A DNA stretch of 64,000 nt from Caballeronia terrestris (lineage in GTDB: Bacteria > Pseudomonadota > Gammaproteobacteria > Burkholderiales > Burkholderiaceae): assembly GCF_001544515.1 (NCBI RefSeq), contig NZ_FCOL02000005.1:1-64000 (forward strand), read 5' to 3'. The translations under genes and the position numbers were made by a program. The notes under the pieces are model-generated. The model did not search any database. It was not told the DNA's origin and saw nothing but the letters and a program-made list of their open reading frames with translations. Within the stretch, counting starts at the first letter, position 1. Every line of letters starts with the position of its first letter. Below are positions 45,484 through 54,143 of the stretch, in pieces.

Positions 45484-45947
45484 CTGTCGTGGCGCCGGCA
45501 TTCGAGATGGGCAAGGCGTTCGACCGAATAGGAAACGTCATCGACGCGTTTCAACCGTCTGCCAAGCGCCGCGTCTGAGGCCGTGCCCGTCGAGTGCCGC
45601 GGAAGGCATCGCGCCTTCCGGGCGATTCGAGCGGCGTTATGCGAGTTCGAATGACTTGACACCGCCCGCGGGACGCCATCTCAGGCCCGGCAACGAATAT
45701 TCGTCCGACGACAAACCCCTGAAGCCAGTACCGGCCTCAGCATCCCTCCCGAAGCTCCATGTAAGCAGCCCGCGCATCCGCCGCCCCCTGTGTTTCACCT
45801 AAGTCTCATCGTGCAGACTGCCGGCGACGGCGCCCAAACATTTCATCGCGCTTACGGCGATGCGTGTGCTTAACCAGCGCAAACGTGCCACGACCGCTTC
45901 GCACCTTCCACAGCATCGTCGGTCGGCGGCTCCGATCCATCATTCGA
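45484..45947. other. Intergenic stretch without a confident gene
   Basis: A 29-codon frame from GTG 45489 to TGA 45578 directly follows the HEAT-like gene and could be a remnant, but nothing supports it. A 7-bp stem (GGAAGGC 45601-45607 with GCCTTCC 45613-45619) lacks a T-run. The rest shows no recognisable structure. Confidence 0.5.
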
Positions 45948-46631
45948 ATGACCACACGCCCTGACACAACGACGCGCCCTGCAAGCGAGTCCGCCCAATG
46001 GAGAGTGCATCCGCTCGCTCAATCGCATGTGGGCGGCGCCCGCATTCCTGCGGCCCACGAGCTTTTCATCTGGCGACTCCCCGGCGCCTGGCGGCAGATC
46101 TCCGCGACCAACATAGGTCAATGGCTCTCCAGTGCGGAGCGCACGCGCATCAAGGCGCGTCCCTACGCGACGCACAGCAAGCGATTCGGTCTTGCCAGGG
46201 CTGCATTGCGGCTTGTGGTGTCTCAGATGCTCGTCTGCGAACCCGGAGGGATTGTTTTCGACGAGCTTCCTGACGACCGGCTCGTCGTCACTCATCCGCC
46301 TCATGGAAGGCCGCTCGCCGTGGATTACAGGCAGGCTGGCATCTGGACCGTGATCGCAGCCAGCGGGACGCCGGTGGGTGTCGGGCTGGTCAACCCGCTG
46401 CAAATGGATACGTCGCCCGCGCTCACGCTCTCACCGCCGCCGCACGACGATCCGATCGAGTGCGCGCATCAGATAAGCCTCGAACGAGCAAAGCGATGCG
46501 GACTCGCAATGCCGACCGTTGCCAAAGACGTATGGCATAGCCTCGAACTCCCGATGCCCGGTTCGATTCGAGCCGTGATTACCACGCAGCAGCCGATCAC
46601 CCGCGTCGAAGCGTTCGGATGGCAGGGTTAA
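45948..46631 (+). CDS. Degenerate 4'-phosphopantetheinyl-transferase-like protein
   Basis: From ATG 45948 the protein has 227 residues. ELFIWRLPGAWRQI, WLSSAERTRIKARPYATHSK and RFGLARAALRLVVSQML resemble the N-terminal half of Sfp-type phosphopantetheinyl transferases, and the order continues with HPPHGRPLAVDYRQAG. Where active enzymes have GVDIE the sequence reads GVGLVNPLQMD, and no WxxKEA motif follows, so metal binding and catalysis are doubtful. No ribosome-binding site is obvious, and a GTG upstream (45864) is possible. It may belong with the ketosynthase-like T6SS gene or be a decaying gene. Confidence 0.5.
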   Translation: MTTRPDTTTRPASESAQWRVHPLAQSHVGGARIPAAHELFIWRLPGAWRQISATNIGQWLSSAERTRIKARPYATHSKRFGLARAALRLVVSQMLVCEPGGIVFDELPDDRLVVTHPPHGRPLAVDYRQAGIWTVIAASGTPVGVGLVNPLQMDTSPALTLSPPPHDDPIECAHQISLERAKRCGLAMPTVAKDVWHSLELPMPGSIRAVITTQQPITRVEAFGWQG

Positions 46632-46773
46632 GACTGCGCCGTCGAGAAGCGCCGCGATAAGATGCGGCAGGCGCTCAAGGCGCGCTGCACCCGCAGGCGC
46701 GAAACATGCTGCTCCACACCGCCCAAGTCGACGTTGCGCCCTCCAACATCACCAACAAGGCACCGGAACGAGC

Positions 46774-48036
46774 ATGCTGACCATCGTCATCACTGCGCTT
46801 GCCACGCTTGTCATCGTATTGATCGCCGCGAATCTGATCAGCGGCGAGAAGCAGATCGAGCACAACATCGAGCGCCTCTACGCAAGCGACGACCCGCAAT
46901 TCCCCCGCTCGATGAGCCTCCTCCTCGGTCCACCCGTCGTTTCCGGCAACCGCTTCGAGGTGCTCCTGAACGGCGACGAAATCTTCCCGTCGATGCTTGC
47001 AGGCATCCGCTCCGCGCAAAAAACCATCACGTTCGAAACGTTCATCTACTGGTCAGGCGAGATCGGCGAGCAGTTCGCCGCCGCGCTTGCAGACAAGGCG
47101 CGCTCGGGCGTCGCGGTGCACGTGCTGCTCGACTGGGTCGGATCGTCAAAGATGGACAAGCGCTATCTGCAGATGCTGCGCGAATCCGGCGCCGACGTGA
47201 TCCAGTATCACAAGCCGCGCATCACCGGCCTCGGCCGGATGAACGATCGCACTCACCGCAAGCTGCTCGTGATCGACGGACATACCGGATTCACGGGCGG
47301 CGTCGGCATCGCGGAGGAGTGGACCGGTCACGCCCAGGACGAGAAACACTGGCGCGATACGCATTTTCGGGTGGAAGGGCCCGTCGCCGGGCACATGCAG
47401 GCCGTCTTCATGGACAACTGGATCAAGGCGACCGGCGACGTGCTGCACGGACCCGATTACTTTCCGGAGATCGCGCCGGTGGGCGAGGGCGTCGCGCACA
47501 TGTTCAGCAGTTCGCCCTCGGGCGGCAGCGACGACATGCAGCTCATGTACCTGATGGCGATCACGGCGGCGACGCACACGATTCATCTGGCGAGCGCGTA
47601 TTTCGTGCCGGACAAGCTCACGATCAACGCGATTGTCGAGGCGACGCGCCGCGGCGTGAAGGTGCAGATCGTGACGCCGGGCAAGCACATCGACACGCAT
47701 ACCGTGCGCGAAGCGTCGCGCGCGGGCTGGGGCGACTTGCTGAAGGCGGGCGTGGAGATCTACGAATACCAGCCGACGATGTTTCACTGCAAGCTGCTGA
47801 TCGTCGATGAATTGCTGGTCTCGGTAGGATCGACCAATTTCGACAACCGCTCGTTCAAGCTCAACGACGAAGCGAACCTCAACATCTACGATCGCGATTT
47901 CGCCAAGGCGCAGATCGCCATCTTCGCCGACGACATCAAACAATCGAAACGCGTCACGCTGGAAGACTGGAATCGCCGGCCGCTGATCGAGAAACTCATC
48001 GAGCGGACTGTTGCGCTGCTCGATTCGCAGCTTTGA
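46774..48036 (+). CDS. Cardiolipin synthase / phospholipase D family membrane protein
   Basis: The 420-residue protein has one N-terminal membrane helix (LTIVITALATLVIVLIAANL) and two HKD motifs: HRKLLVIDG (His161, Lys163, Asp168) and HCKLLIVDELLVSVGSTNFD (His338, Lys340, Asp345). This is the plan of ClsB/ClsA-type cardiolipin synthases, which join phosphatidylglycerol or related phospholipids at the inner membrane. The immediate T6SS neighbourhood makes a Tle5-like effector conceivable, but the membrane anchor and full Cls outline favour a housekeeping enzyme. Confidence 0.85.
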   Translation: MLTIVITALATLVIVLIAANLISGEKQIEHNIERLYASDDPQFPRSMSLLLGPPVVSGNRFEVLLNGDEIFPSMLAGIRSAQKTITFETFIYWSGEIGEQFAAALADKARSGVAVHVLLDWVGSSKMDKRYLQMLRESGADVIQYHKPRITGLGRMNDRTHRKLLVIDGHTGFTGGVGIAEEWTGHAQDEKHWRDTHFRVEGPVAGHMQAVFMDNWIKATGDVLHGPDYFPEIAPVGEGVAHMFSSSPSGGSDDMQLMYLMAITAATHTIHLASAYFVPDKLTINAIVEATRRGVKVQIVTPGKHIDTHTVREASRAGWGDLLKAGVEIYEYQPTMFHCKLLIVDELLVSVGSTNFDNRSFKLNDEANLNIYDRDFAKAQIAIFADDIKQSKRVTLEDWNRRPLIEKLIERTVALLDSQL

Positions 48037-48253
48037 ATTCGCGACGCTGGCGGTAAACCCTTCCTACGTTCGCGGGGGGCCTTCATGCGGGTTTGCGAGA
48101 CCGGGCTGGCTGAGCACACTACGGAAACGTCAGGACGCGGGAAGCGATGGCAAAAGCGCCTTCAGCTTCTCGCGTTCCAGCCGTAATCCAGTCAACATCG
48201 GAGACGGGCAGAGCACTTTGCCAGCTTCCGACGCTCACGCCCGGAGGATCGCC

Positions 48254-48403
48254 ATGTACATCGGACTGCTCGTCTCGCAACCTCGGCCAGCGCAGGAATA
48301 TAGCCCTCACCATGCCGACATGCCTGCCCCGGATACGAAGCGCGCGCGCCGCATCGCGAAGTTGTGGGAGATGATCCGGGTCGTGTGCTACCGGCTCGTG
48401 TAG
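48254..48403 (+). CDS. Possible small protein of 49 residues
   Basis: The frame MYIGLLVSQPRPAQEYSPHH to IRVVCYRLV is preceded by GGAGGA five bases before ATG 48254, a strong ribosome-binding site. The C-terminal half is basic (KRARRIAKLWEM). It sits in an otherwise empty 400-base gap between convergent genes. No homologue is recognised and a chance frame is possible. Confidence 0.35.
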   Translation: MYIGLLVSQPRPAQEYSPHHADMPAPDTKRARRIAKLWEMIRVVCYRLV

Positions 48404-48437
48404 CGGGTGGTGCCAACGCTCACACGTCGCCCGTCAC

Positions 48438-49265
48438 TCAAACCATCGCCTGACTCGCCGCCGCCGCGCGTCCGCGCAGCCAGTTGATGCTCGCGAAGAG
48501 CAACGCGGCGAACACGATCAGCATCGTCGCAACCGCGAGGATCGAAGGATCGATCGAATCGCGGATGCCGCTCCACATCTGCCGCGGCACGGTCCGCTGA
48601 TCCGGACCGCCGATGAACAGAATGACGATGACTTCGTCGAACGAGGTAGCGAAGGCGAAGACGCTGCCCGTCGCGACGGCCGGAGTGATGAGCGGCAAGG
48701 TCACGCGCCGGAACGTGACCAACGGCGTCGCGCCGAGACCGGACGCGGCGCGCAATAGACTCTGATCGAACGAGAGCAGCGACGCCGTCACGGTGATCAC
48801 CACGAACGGCGTGCCGAGCGCCGCATGCGCGAGCACGACGCCCGGATACGAGTTCACGAGACCGAGCGGCGCGAAGATCAGATAGAAGCCCGCGGCGACG
48901 ACCACGATCGGCACAATCATCGGCGAGATGATGATCGGCATGATCAACGAGCGAAGCGGAAACTGCGTGCGGCTCAGGCCGAGTGCGGCGAGCGTGCCGA
49001 GGCAGGTCGCAATCAACGTAGATGCCGCGCCGATGCCGATGCTGTTCGCGAGCGACCGCTGCCAGTCTGGGCTCGTCAACGCCTGTTCGTACCAGCGCAT
49101 CGAAAAGCCCTGCAACGGATACGAGAAATACGATCCCGAATTGAACGACAGCGGGATGATCGCGAGGATCGGCGCGATCAGGAAGAACAGAACGAGCGCC
49201 GTATGCAGGCGCACCCAGCGCGCGGCGATGCGTTCGGTCAGCACCCTGTTGCGTTTGTCTTGCAT
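48438..49265 (-). CDS. ABC transporter permease, PotC-like
   Basis: The 275-residue protein has six predicted membrane segments (LVLFFLIAPILAIIPLSF, LIMPIIISPMIVPIVVVAAG and others) and the EAA loop LRAASGLGATPLVTFRRVTL that contacts the ATPase. It matches the PotC/YdcV class of spermidine/putrescine-type importers. It is the last gene of the Rieske-ATPase-binding protein-permease-permease operon, 12 bases after its partner permease. The substrate is unknown. Confidence 0.92.
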   Translation of the reverse strand: MQDKRNRVLTERIAARWVRLHTALVLFFLIAPILAIIPLSFNSGSYFSYPLQGFSMRWYEQALTSPDWQRSLANSIGIGAASTLIATCLGTLAALGLSRTQFPLRSLIMPIIISPMIVPIVVVAAGFYLIFAPLGLVNSYPGVVLAHAALGTPFVVITVTASLLSFDQSLLRAASGLGATPLVTFRRVTLPLITPAVATGSVFAFATSFDEVIVILFIGGPDQRTVPRQMWSGIRDSIDPSILAVATMLIVFAALLFASINWLRGRAAAASQAMV

Positions 49266-49277
49266 GCGTGCCTCCGT

Positions 49278-50549
49278 TCAGCCGAAACGCAACCGGTCGA
49301 TGCCCACGATCCGGTTGAACAGGAAATAAAAAACCGCCGTGAAGATCACGAGGTACGCCGAGAGCGCGCCTGCTAGCCCCCAGTTGAGCTGCGTGTTCGT
49401 TTGTATCGCGATGAGCTGGCTGATCATCTCGTCCCCTGCGCCGCCGAGCAATGCAGGCGTGATGTAGTAACCCAGCGCGAGCACGAAGACGAGGAAGCAC
49501 CCCGCGCCGACACCCGGCAGCGTCGGCGGCACGTAGATGCGGTAGAACGCCGTGAACGGATGCGCGCCGAGCGATTGTGCGGCACGCATATAGACGGGCG
49601 AGACGCTTTTCATGACCGAATAGATTGCGAGGATCATGTATGGCAAAAGGATATGCGTCATGCCGATCAGCACGCCGGTGCGGTTGAATACGAGCGGCAA
49701 CGGATGGCTCACGAGGCCGAGTCCCGACAGCACGCTGTTGATCACGCCACCCGGTTGCAGCAGCACGTACCACGCGGTCGTGCGCACGAGTAGCGACGTC
49801 CAGAATGGCACGATCACGAAAAGCATCAGGCGGTTGCTGCTTTTTGCGGGCAGATTGGCGAGCAACCATGCAACCGGATAGCCGAGCAGGAGACACAGCA
49901 GCGTGACGGTGGCGCTGATCGATATCGTGCGCACGAATGCCGGGCGATAGACCGAGGCGTTCTCCGGCACGGATGCGATGGAGCCTGCGGGCGTCACCTG
50001 GGCATCGACGGCTGCGAGCACGTAGTCGGGTGTCGGCGATGTGGCAGCGCGCTTCAGCAGGCGCCAGATCTCAGGCGAATTCCAGCGCTCGTCGAGTTCG
50101 ATCAGCGCGGGCTTCCATGCCGGGGGCGCATCTGTCGGCAGTCCGCGCGCCGTGCGCATCAGGAGGCTGCGGAACTCTGGCTGGGCGAAGTTCATACGAC
50201 GCGCGACGGTGCCGAGCTGTCCGCTCTGCTGCGCCTGCCTGAGTCCCGAAGCGAGCAGGGCGAACGTTTGTTCGTCCGGTACGCCACGCGCGTTCCAGGC
50301 ATCGAGCGCACGCGTGAGCGCGGGCATACTGTCGGGCACCTCGCGGTTTTGCACGCTGCGTGCGAGCAGCAGTGCGATCGGCGCAATGAACGTGGACAGC
50401 AGGAACACGATCAGCGGCAGTGCAAGCAGCAGCGCCTGCAGCGACGCGCGGCGGCGTGCCTTTTGAAACGACTCGCGGCCGCCGGCTCTCGTCGGAGAGC
50501 CCGGGGCCGCGGCGTGGGCCGGAGTGGGCATGGTGCTGGTCGCGGTCAA
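49278..50549 (-). CDS. ABC transporter permease, PotB-like, with large periplasmic insert
   Basis: The protein has 423 residues, over 100 more than typical PotB. After TM1 (LLLALPLIVFLLSTFIAPIA) about 140 soluble residues (roughly 66-205) precede TM2 (SISATVTLLCLLLGYPVAWL). The remaining five segments are standard, with the EAA loop MRAAQSLGAHPFTAFYRIYV. The insert would lie outside the membrane near the binding protein. It pairs with the PotC-like permease downstream. Confidence 0.9.
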   Translation of the reverse strand: MTATSTMPTPAHAAAPGSPTRAGGRESFQKARRRASLQALLLALPLIVFLLSTFIAPIALLLARSVQNREVPDSMPALTRALDAWNARGVPDEQTFALLASGLRQAQQSGQLGTVARRMNFAQPEFRSLLMRTARGLPTDAPPAWKPALIELDERWNSPEIWRLLKRAATSPTPDYVLAAVDAQVTPAGSIASVPENASVYRPAFVRTISISATVTLLCLLLGYPVAWLLANLPAKSSNRLMLFVIVPFWTSLLVRTTAWYVLLQPGGVINSVLSGLGLVSHPLPLVFNRTGVLIGMTHILLPYMILAIYSVMKSVSPVYMRAAQSLGAHPFTAFYRIYVPPTLPGVGAGCFLVFVLALGYYITPALLGGAGDEMISQLIAIQTNTQLNWGLAGALSAYLVIFTAVFYFLFNRIVGIDRLRFG

Positions 50550-50574
50550 GGTGGGCTCTCGTCGAACGGTGGCG

Positions 50575-51621
50575 TTATTGCGTCAGCCAGACCTGAAAAC
50601 GCTTGTTGATCTGGTCCGCATTGTCGGCCCAGAAATTCGCGTTGATCTGCACGGCGCGCTTGAAGTTGGCGGGCGCGGTCGGCAGGTCGGCAAGGCGCTG
50701 CTTGTCGACGAGCGGGATCGCGTCCTTGCGCGGCGGCGCGTACGCGATGTACTTCGAGAGGTCCGCGTAGCTCTTAGGCTGCGACGCCGACACGATGAAC
50801 TTCGTCGCCGCGTCCGCATGCTTCGCGCCCGCGGGAATCGCCCACCACTCGAAGTCGTACACCTGCGCATCCCACACGGCCTTGAACGGCTTGTTGTCCT
50901 TTTTCGCGGCATCGTCGATGCGGCCGTTGTAAACCTGCGTCATCACTACCGCCCCATCGGCGAGCAACTGCGGCGCCTGCGCGCCCGCTTCCCACCACAC
51001 GATGTTCTTCTTGATCGTATCGAGCTTCTTGAACGCGCGGTCGACGCCGGCCGGCGTACCGAGCACCTTGTAGACATCTTTCGGATCGACGCCGTCCGCG
51101 ATCAGCGCCCACTCCATCGATACCTTTGGCGACTTGCGGAGCCCGCGCTTGCCGGGGAATTTCTCAAGGTCGAAGAAGTCGTTGACGGTAGTCGGCGCGG
51201 TCTTCATCTTGCTTGCGTCGTAGGCATAAACGGTCGACCACACCATGCTCGCCACCGCACAATCGCTGATCGAACCGGGGATGAAATCGCTCGTCTTGCC
51301 GAGCAGCTTCTTGTCGAACTTCTTGAGGAGGCCTTCGTCGCAGGCGGTGATCGCATCGTTGGTTTCGAGGTCGATCAGGTCCCACGTCGTGTTTTTCGCC
51401 TGCTCCATCGCGGAGAGTTTCGCGAGGCCACCGTCATATGATTCGGTGGAGAAATTGATACCGGTCGCTTGCGTGAACGGATCGAAATACGCCTTCTTTG
51501 CGGCCGCCTCGTAGGCGCCGCCGAAGGTCACGACGGAGAGCGTCTCCGCTGCCTGAACTTGGACGTTGGCGAACGCGAGTATGGCGAGTGCGGCGCATTG
51601 GACTTTGATATTGGTGCGCAT
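50575..51621 (-). CDS. ABC transporter periplasmic substrate-binding protein, PotD-like
   Basis: The 348-residue protein starts with a signal peptide (CAALAILAFANVQVQA, cleavage near residue 24) and has the two-lobe outline of the spermidine/putrescine class (LSVVTFGGAYEAAAKKAYF, DLIDLETNDAITACDEGLL, GAVVMTQVYNGRIDDA). The pocket residues were not matched to known polyamine ligands, so the substrate could be another cationic nitrogen compound. It lies between the ATPase and permease genes. Confidence 0.92.
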   Translation of the reverse strand: MRTNIKVQCAALAILAFANVQVQAAETLSVVTFGGAYEAAAKKAYFDPFTQATGINFSTESYDGGLAKLSAMEQAKNTTWDLIDLETNDAITACDEGLLKKFDKKLLGKTSDFIPGSISDCAVASMVWSTVYAYDASKMKTAPTTVNDFFDLEKFPGKRGLRKSPKVSMEWALIADGVDPKDVYKVLGTPAGVDRAFKKLDTIKKNIVWWEAGAQAPQLLADGAVVMTQVYNGRIDDAAKKDNKPFKAVWDAQVYDFEWWAIPAGAKHADAATKFIVSASQPKSYADLSKYIAYAPPRKDAIPLVDKQRLADLPTAPANFKRAVQINANFWADNADQINKRFQVWLTQ

Positions 51622-51659
51622 GTCGGTAGGCTCCTGCGGTAGCTTGTGTGAGAGGGAAG

Positions 51660-52802
51660 TTACGCCTGTGTGGCGGAATTGAGCGTGGACGCACTACGTG
51701 AAGCGTTCATCGCGAGGATCTTGCAATCGTCGTGGCGCCACGCGATGTCGATCGCGCTGCCGGGCGACGGCAACGCGTGGCGCTGCGTGTTGGGCAGCTT
51801 GACGACGATGTCATCGCGCGAACCGAGCTTCAGATGCACGCGATGATGGTCCCCGCAATACACGAGTTCCTCGACGCGCGCGTGGACCACGTTGCTGTGC
51901 TCGTCGACGTGCGTGCCTTCCGCGCTCGGGATATGCGCACGCTCGGGGCGCAGCGCGAGCATCGCTTCGTCGCCTGCCGAGAGGCCGAGTTCGCAGCGTC
52001 CGCGAATGACGCTGCCGTCCGAGAGCGCAAGCGTCGCCCAGTCCTCGCTTGCGTTGACGACGCGTCCCGTCAAGCCGTTGTTCTCGCCGACGAAGTTCGC
52101 GACGAAAGCGTTCTGCGCGTTTTCATAAAGTTCGGTGGGTGTGGCGGCCTGCTGGATGCGGCCATCGGAGAACACGGCCACGCGATCCGACATCGTCAGC
52201 GCCTCGGCCTGATCGTGTGTCACGTAGACGATGGTCAGCGAAAGCTCGCGATGCAGCCGCATGATCTCGTACTGCATCGTCTCGCGCAGGCGCTTGTCGA
52301 GCGCGCCGAGCGGCTCGTCCATCAGCACGACGCTCGGCTCGAACACGAGCGCACGCGCAAGCGCGACGCGCTGCTGCTGTCCGCCCGACAATTGCGAAGG
52401 ACGCCGGTTCGCGAGATGCGGCAGTTCGACCATTTCGAGCGCACGCTTGACGCGCGCCTTCTGGTCGCTCCTGCTCACGCGCCGCACCGAAAGCGGAAAG
52501 GCCACGTTCTCCGCGATCGTCAGATGCGGGAAGAGCGCGTAGTTCTGAAACACCATGCCGATGTCGCGCAGATGCGGCGGCTTGTCGTCGAGACGCCGGC
52601 CGTCGAGGCGGATCTCGCCCTGCGTCGGCGATTCGAAGCCCGCGAGCATCATGAGCGTGGTCGTCTTGCCCGAGCCGGACGGTCCGAGCAGCGACAGGAA
52701 CTCACCCTTGCGAACGTCGAGGTTCAAGTCTTCGACGACATAGTGCGTGCCGTCGTACGACTTGCTCACGCCCGAGAACGAAATGAAGGACTGGTTTGAC
52801 AT
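51660..52802 (-). CDS. ABC transporter ATP-binding protein, PotA-like
   Basis: The 380-residue ATPase has Walker A GPSGSGKTTTLMM, signature LSGGQQQRVALARAL, Walker B SVVLMDEPLGALD and the switch histidine in YVTHDQAEA. A C-terminal TOBE-type regulatory region follows. The sequence is complete. It lies 26 bases downstream of the Rieske oxygenase, which ties transport and oxidation of one substrate together. Confidence 0.95.
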   Translation of the reverse strand: MSNQSFISFSGVSKSYDGTHYVVEDLNLDVRKGEFLSLLGPSGSGKTTTLMMLAGFESPTQGEIRLDGRRLDDKPPHLRDIGMVFQNYALFPHLTIAENVAFPLSVRRVSRSDQKARVKRALEMVELPHLANRRPSQLSGGQQQRVALARALVFEPSVVLMDEPLGALDKRLRETMQYEIMRLHRELSLTIVYVTHDQAEALTMSDRVAVFSDGRIQQAATPTELYENAQNAFVANFVGENNGLTGRVVNASEDWATLALSDGSVIRGRCELGLSAGDEAMLALRPERAHIPSAEGTHVDEHSNVVHARVEELVYCGDHHRVHLKLGSRDDIVVKLPNTQRHALPSPGSAIDIAWRHDDCKILAMNASRSASTLNSATQA

Positions 52803-52828
52803 CGTGATGGCACCCTGTCGATGGTTCT

Positions 52829-53977
52829 TTATGGCCGCGACACTTTCTTTGCGAGATAGCGCGCGAAGTCGTAGTTGGGCCGTTCGAGATGGCTCAGATG
52901 GCCGGGCTTCGCAAGCGGCGCCTGAACGCCGCGATAGACCGCCTGCACACCACGCTTGTCTTCGGCGTTGACTTCGTCGAGTAGCGCCTTGAGCGTCGTC
53001 ATGTAATCGTTCGCCTTAGGATCGGCGATGAACTCGGGCGCGAGGCCGCCGCCGAAGCGGATATGCACGCGGCCCGTGCCTTGCGGCTGCAGCACGAGAT
53101 ACCAGAAGTAACCGGGCGTCAGCGTGACGAGATGCGTCGGATAGATCGCGAGAAGCGCGGTCGTCTTGCGCCAGTGGCCCTGCAAACGCTGGTTGTCGGG
53201 ATGCGCGTTGCCGATCGGCAGCGACGCTTCCTTCGTGATCCAGTGATAGTTGAACGCAGCGAGCCCGGGCGGACATTCCATCTCGTCGAGGCGCGAGTGT
53301 GGACCAACCGTCGCGCGATGCAGCATCGGCAGGTGATAGCTCTCCATAAAGTTCTCGGCGAGGATCTTCCAGTTGGTGTCCCAGACGTGCTCTTCATAGA
53401 AGGTTTCTATGTAGTCGGACATGCCGTAATCGCGGATCAGCGTGTCCAGTTCGGCGAGTTGCGTGGCGACGGGCGGCGCATTCGTATCGAGCGTCACGTA
53501 GATCCAGCCTTGCCAAACCTCGCAGCGCACCTGCGGCAGCGCATAGCTTTCCTTGCAGAAGCCCGCTTGCCGATCCATCATCGGCGCGCCGCGCAACGCG
53601 CCGTCGAGGTTGTAATTCCAGGCGTGATACGGACACACGATTCGGCGTACATTGCCGCGTCCTTCGAGCAGCACCGACATCCGATGCAGGCACACGTTGG
53701 ACATCGCGCGGATTTCATTCGTCTCGTCGCGCAACACGACTACGGGCTGACCGGAGATCTGCGCGGTGAGATAGTCGCCCGGCATGGCGAGTGCGCTGGC
53801 GCGACCCACGCATTGCCACTCGCGCCGAAAGATCGTGCTTTCTTCGAGCGCCAGAAATTCAGGCGACGTGTAGACGCCCGGTGGCATCGAGCGTGCATCG
53901 CTGAATGGCCGTTCGCAACCGGTTTGCAGGTCGTTCACCAGCGTTTCTACTGCTGTCGTTCGTGCCGGGTCTGCCAT
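52829..53977 (-). CDS. Rieske-type ring-hydroxylating/N-demethylating oxygenase, large subunit
   Basis: The protein of 382 residues has a Rieske [2Fe-2S] centre (NVCLHRMSVL and CPYHAWNYNLDG) and a mononuclear iron site (NWKILAENFMESYHLPMLH) of the oxygenase alpha-subunit family. Its size and single-gene setting, without a beta subunit, are closer to the glycine-betaine/stachydrine-type oxygenases than to dioxygenases of aromatic rings; this is an impression, not proof. No reductase gene is in the window. It leads the ABC-transporter operon, so oxidative attack on an imported nitrogen compound is likely. Confidence 0.85.
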   Translation of the reverse strand: MADPARTTAVETLVNDLQTGCERPFSDARSMPPGVYTSPEFLALEESTIFRREWQCVGRASALAMPGDYLTAQISGQPVVVLRDETNEIRAMSNVCLHRMSVLLEGRGNVRRIVCPYHAWNYNLDGALRGAPMMDRQAGFCKESYALPQVRCEVWQGWIYVTLDTNAPPVATQLAELDTLIRDYGMSDYIETFYEEHVWDTNWKILAENFMESYHLPMLHRATVGPHSRLDEMECPPGLAAFNYHWITKEASLPIGNAHPDNQRLQGHWRKTTALLAIYPTHLVTLTPGYFWYLVLQPQGTGRVHIRFGGGLAPEFIADPKANDYMTTLKALLDEVNAEDKRGVQAVYRGVQAPLAKPGHLSHLERPNYDFARYLAKKVSRP

Positions 53978-54080
53978 GAAGCCCTCCGTGTTTCATTCCT
54001 TCGGGAGCGCGCCAAGTGCTTGAGGCTTGCCGCGTTACGCTCATCATGGACATCAATCTATCAAGCCAAATTGCCAGTTA

Positions 54081-54097
54081 AAATATTGTTTTCGGAT
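54081..54097 (+). promoter_or_regulatory. Operator-like motif upstream of the Rieske/ABC operon
   Basis: AAATATTGTTTTCGGAT lies 104 bases upstream of the Rieske start codon. It matches 15 of 17 bases with AAATATATTTTTCGGAT at 55160-55176 ahead of the flavin-monooxygenase operon. The surroundings are AT-rich for this genome. Binding by the LysR-type regulator encoded between the two sites is inferred. Confidence 0.5.
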
Positions 54098-54143
54098 ACA
54101 AAGCAAAGCTTTTTCCTATACAGATGGCGAATCATCAGCTCTT

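Noticed and set aside
46774..48036. Tle5-type T6SS phospholipase effector
   Set aside because: The N-terminal membrane helix, Cls-like length and lack of an adjacent immunity gene favour cardiolipin synthase.
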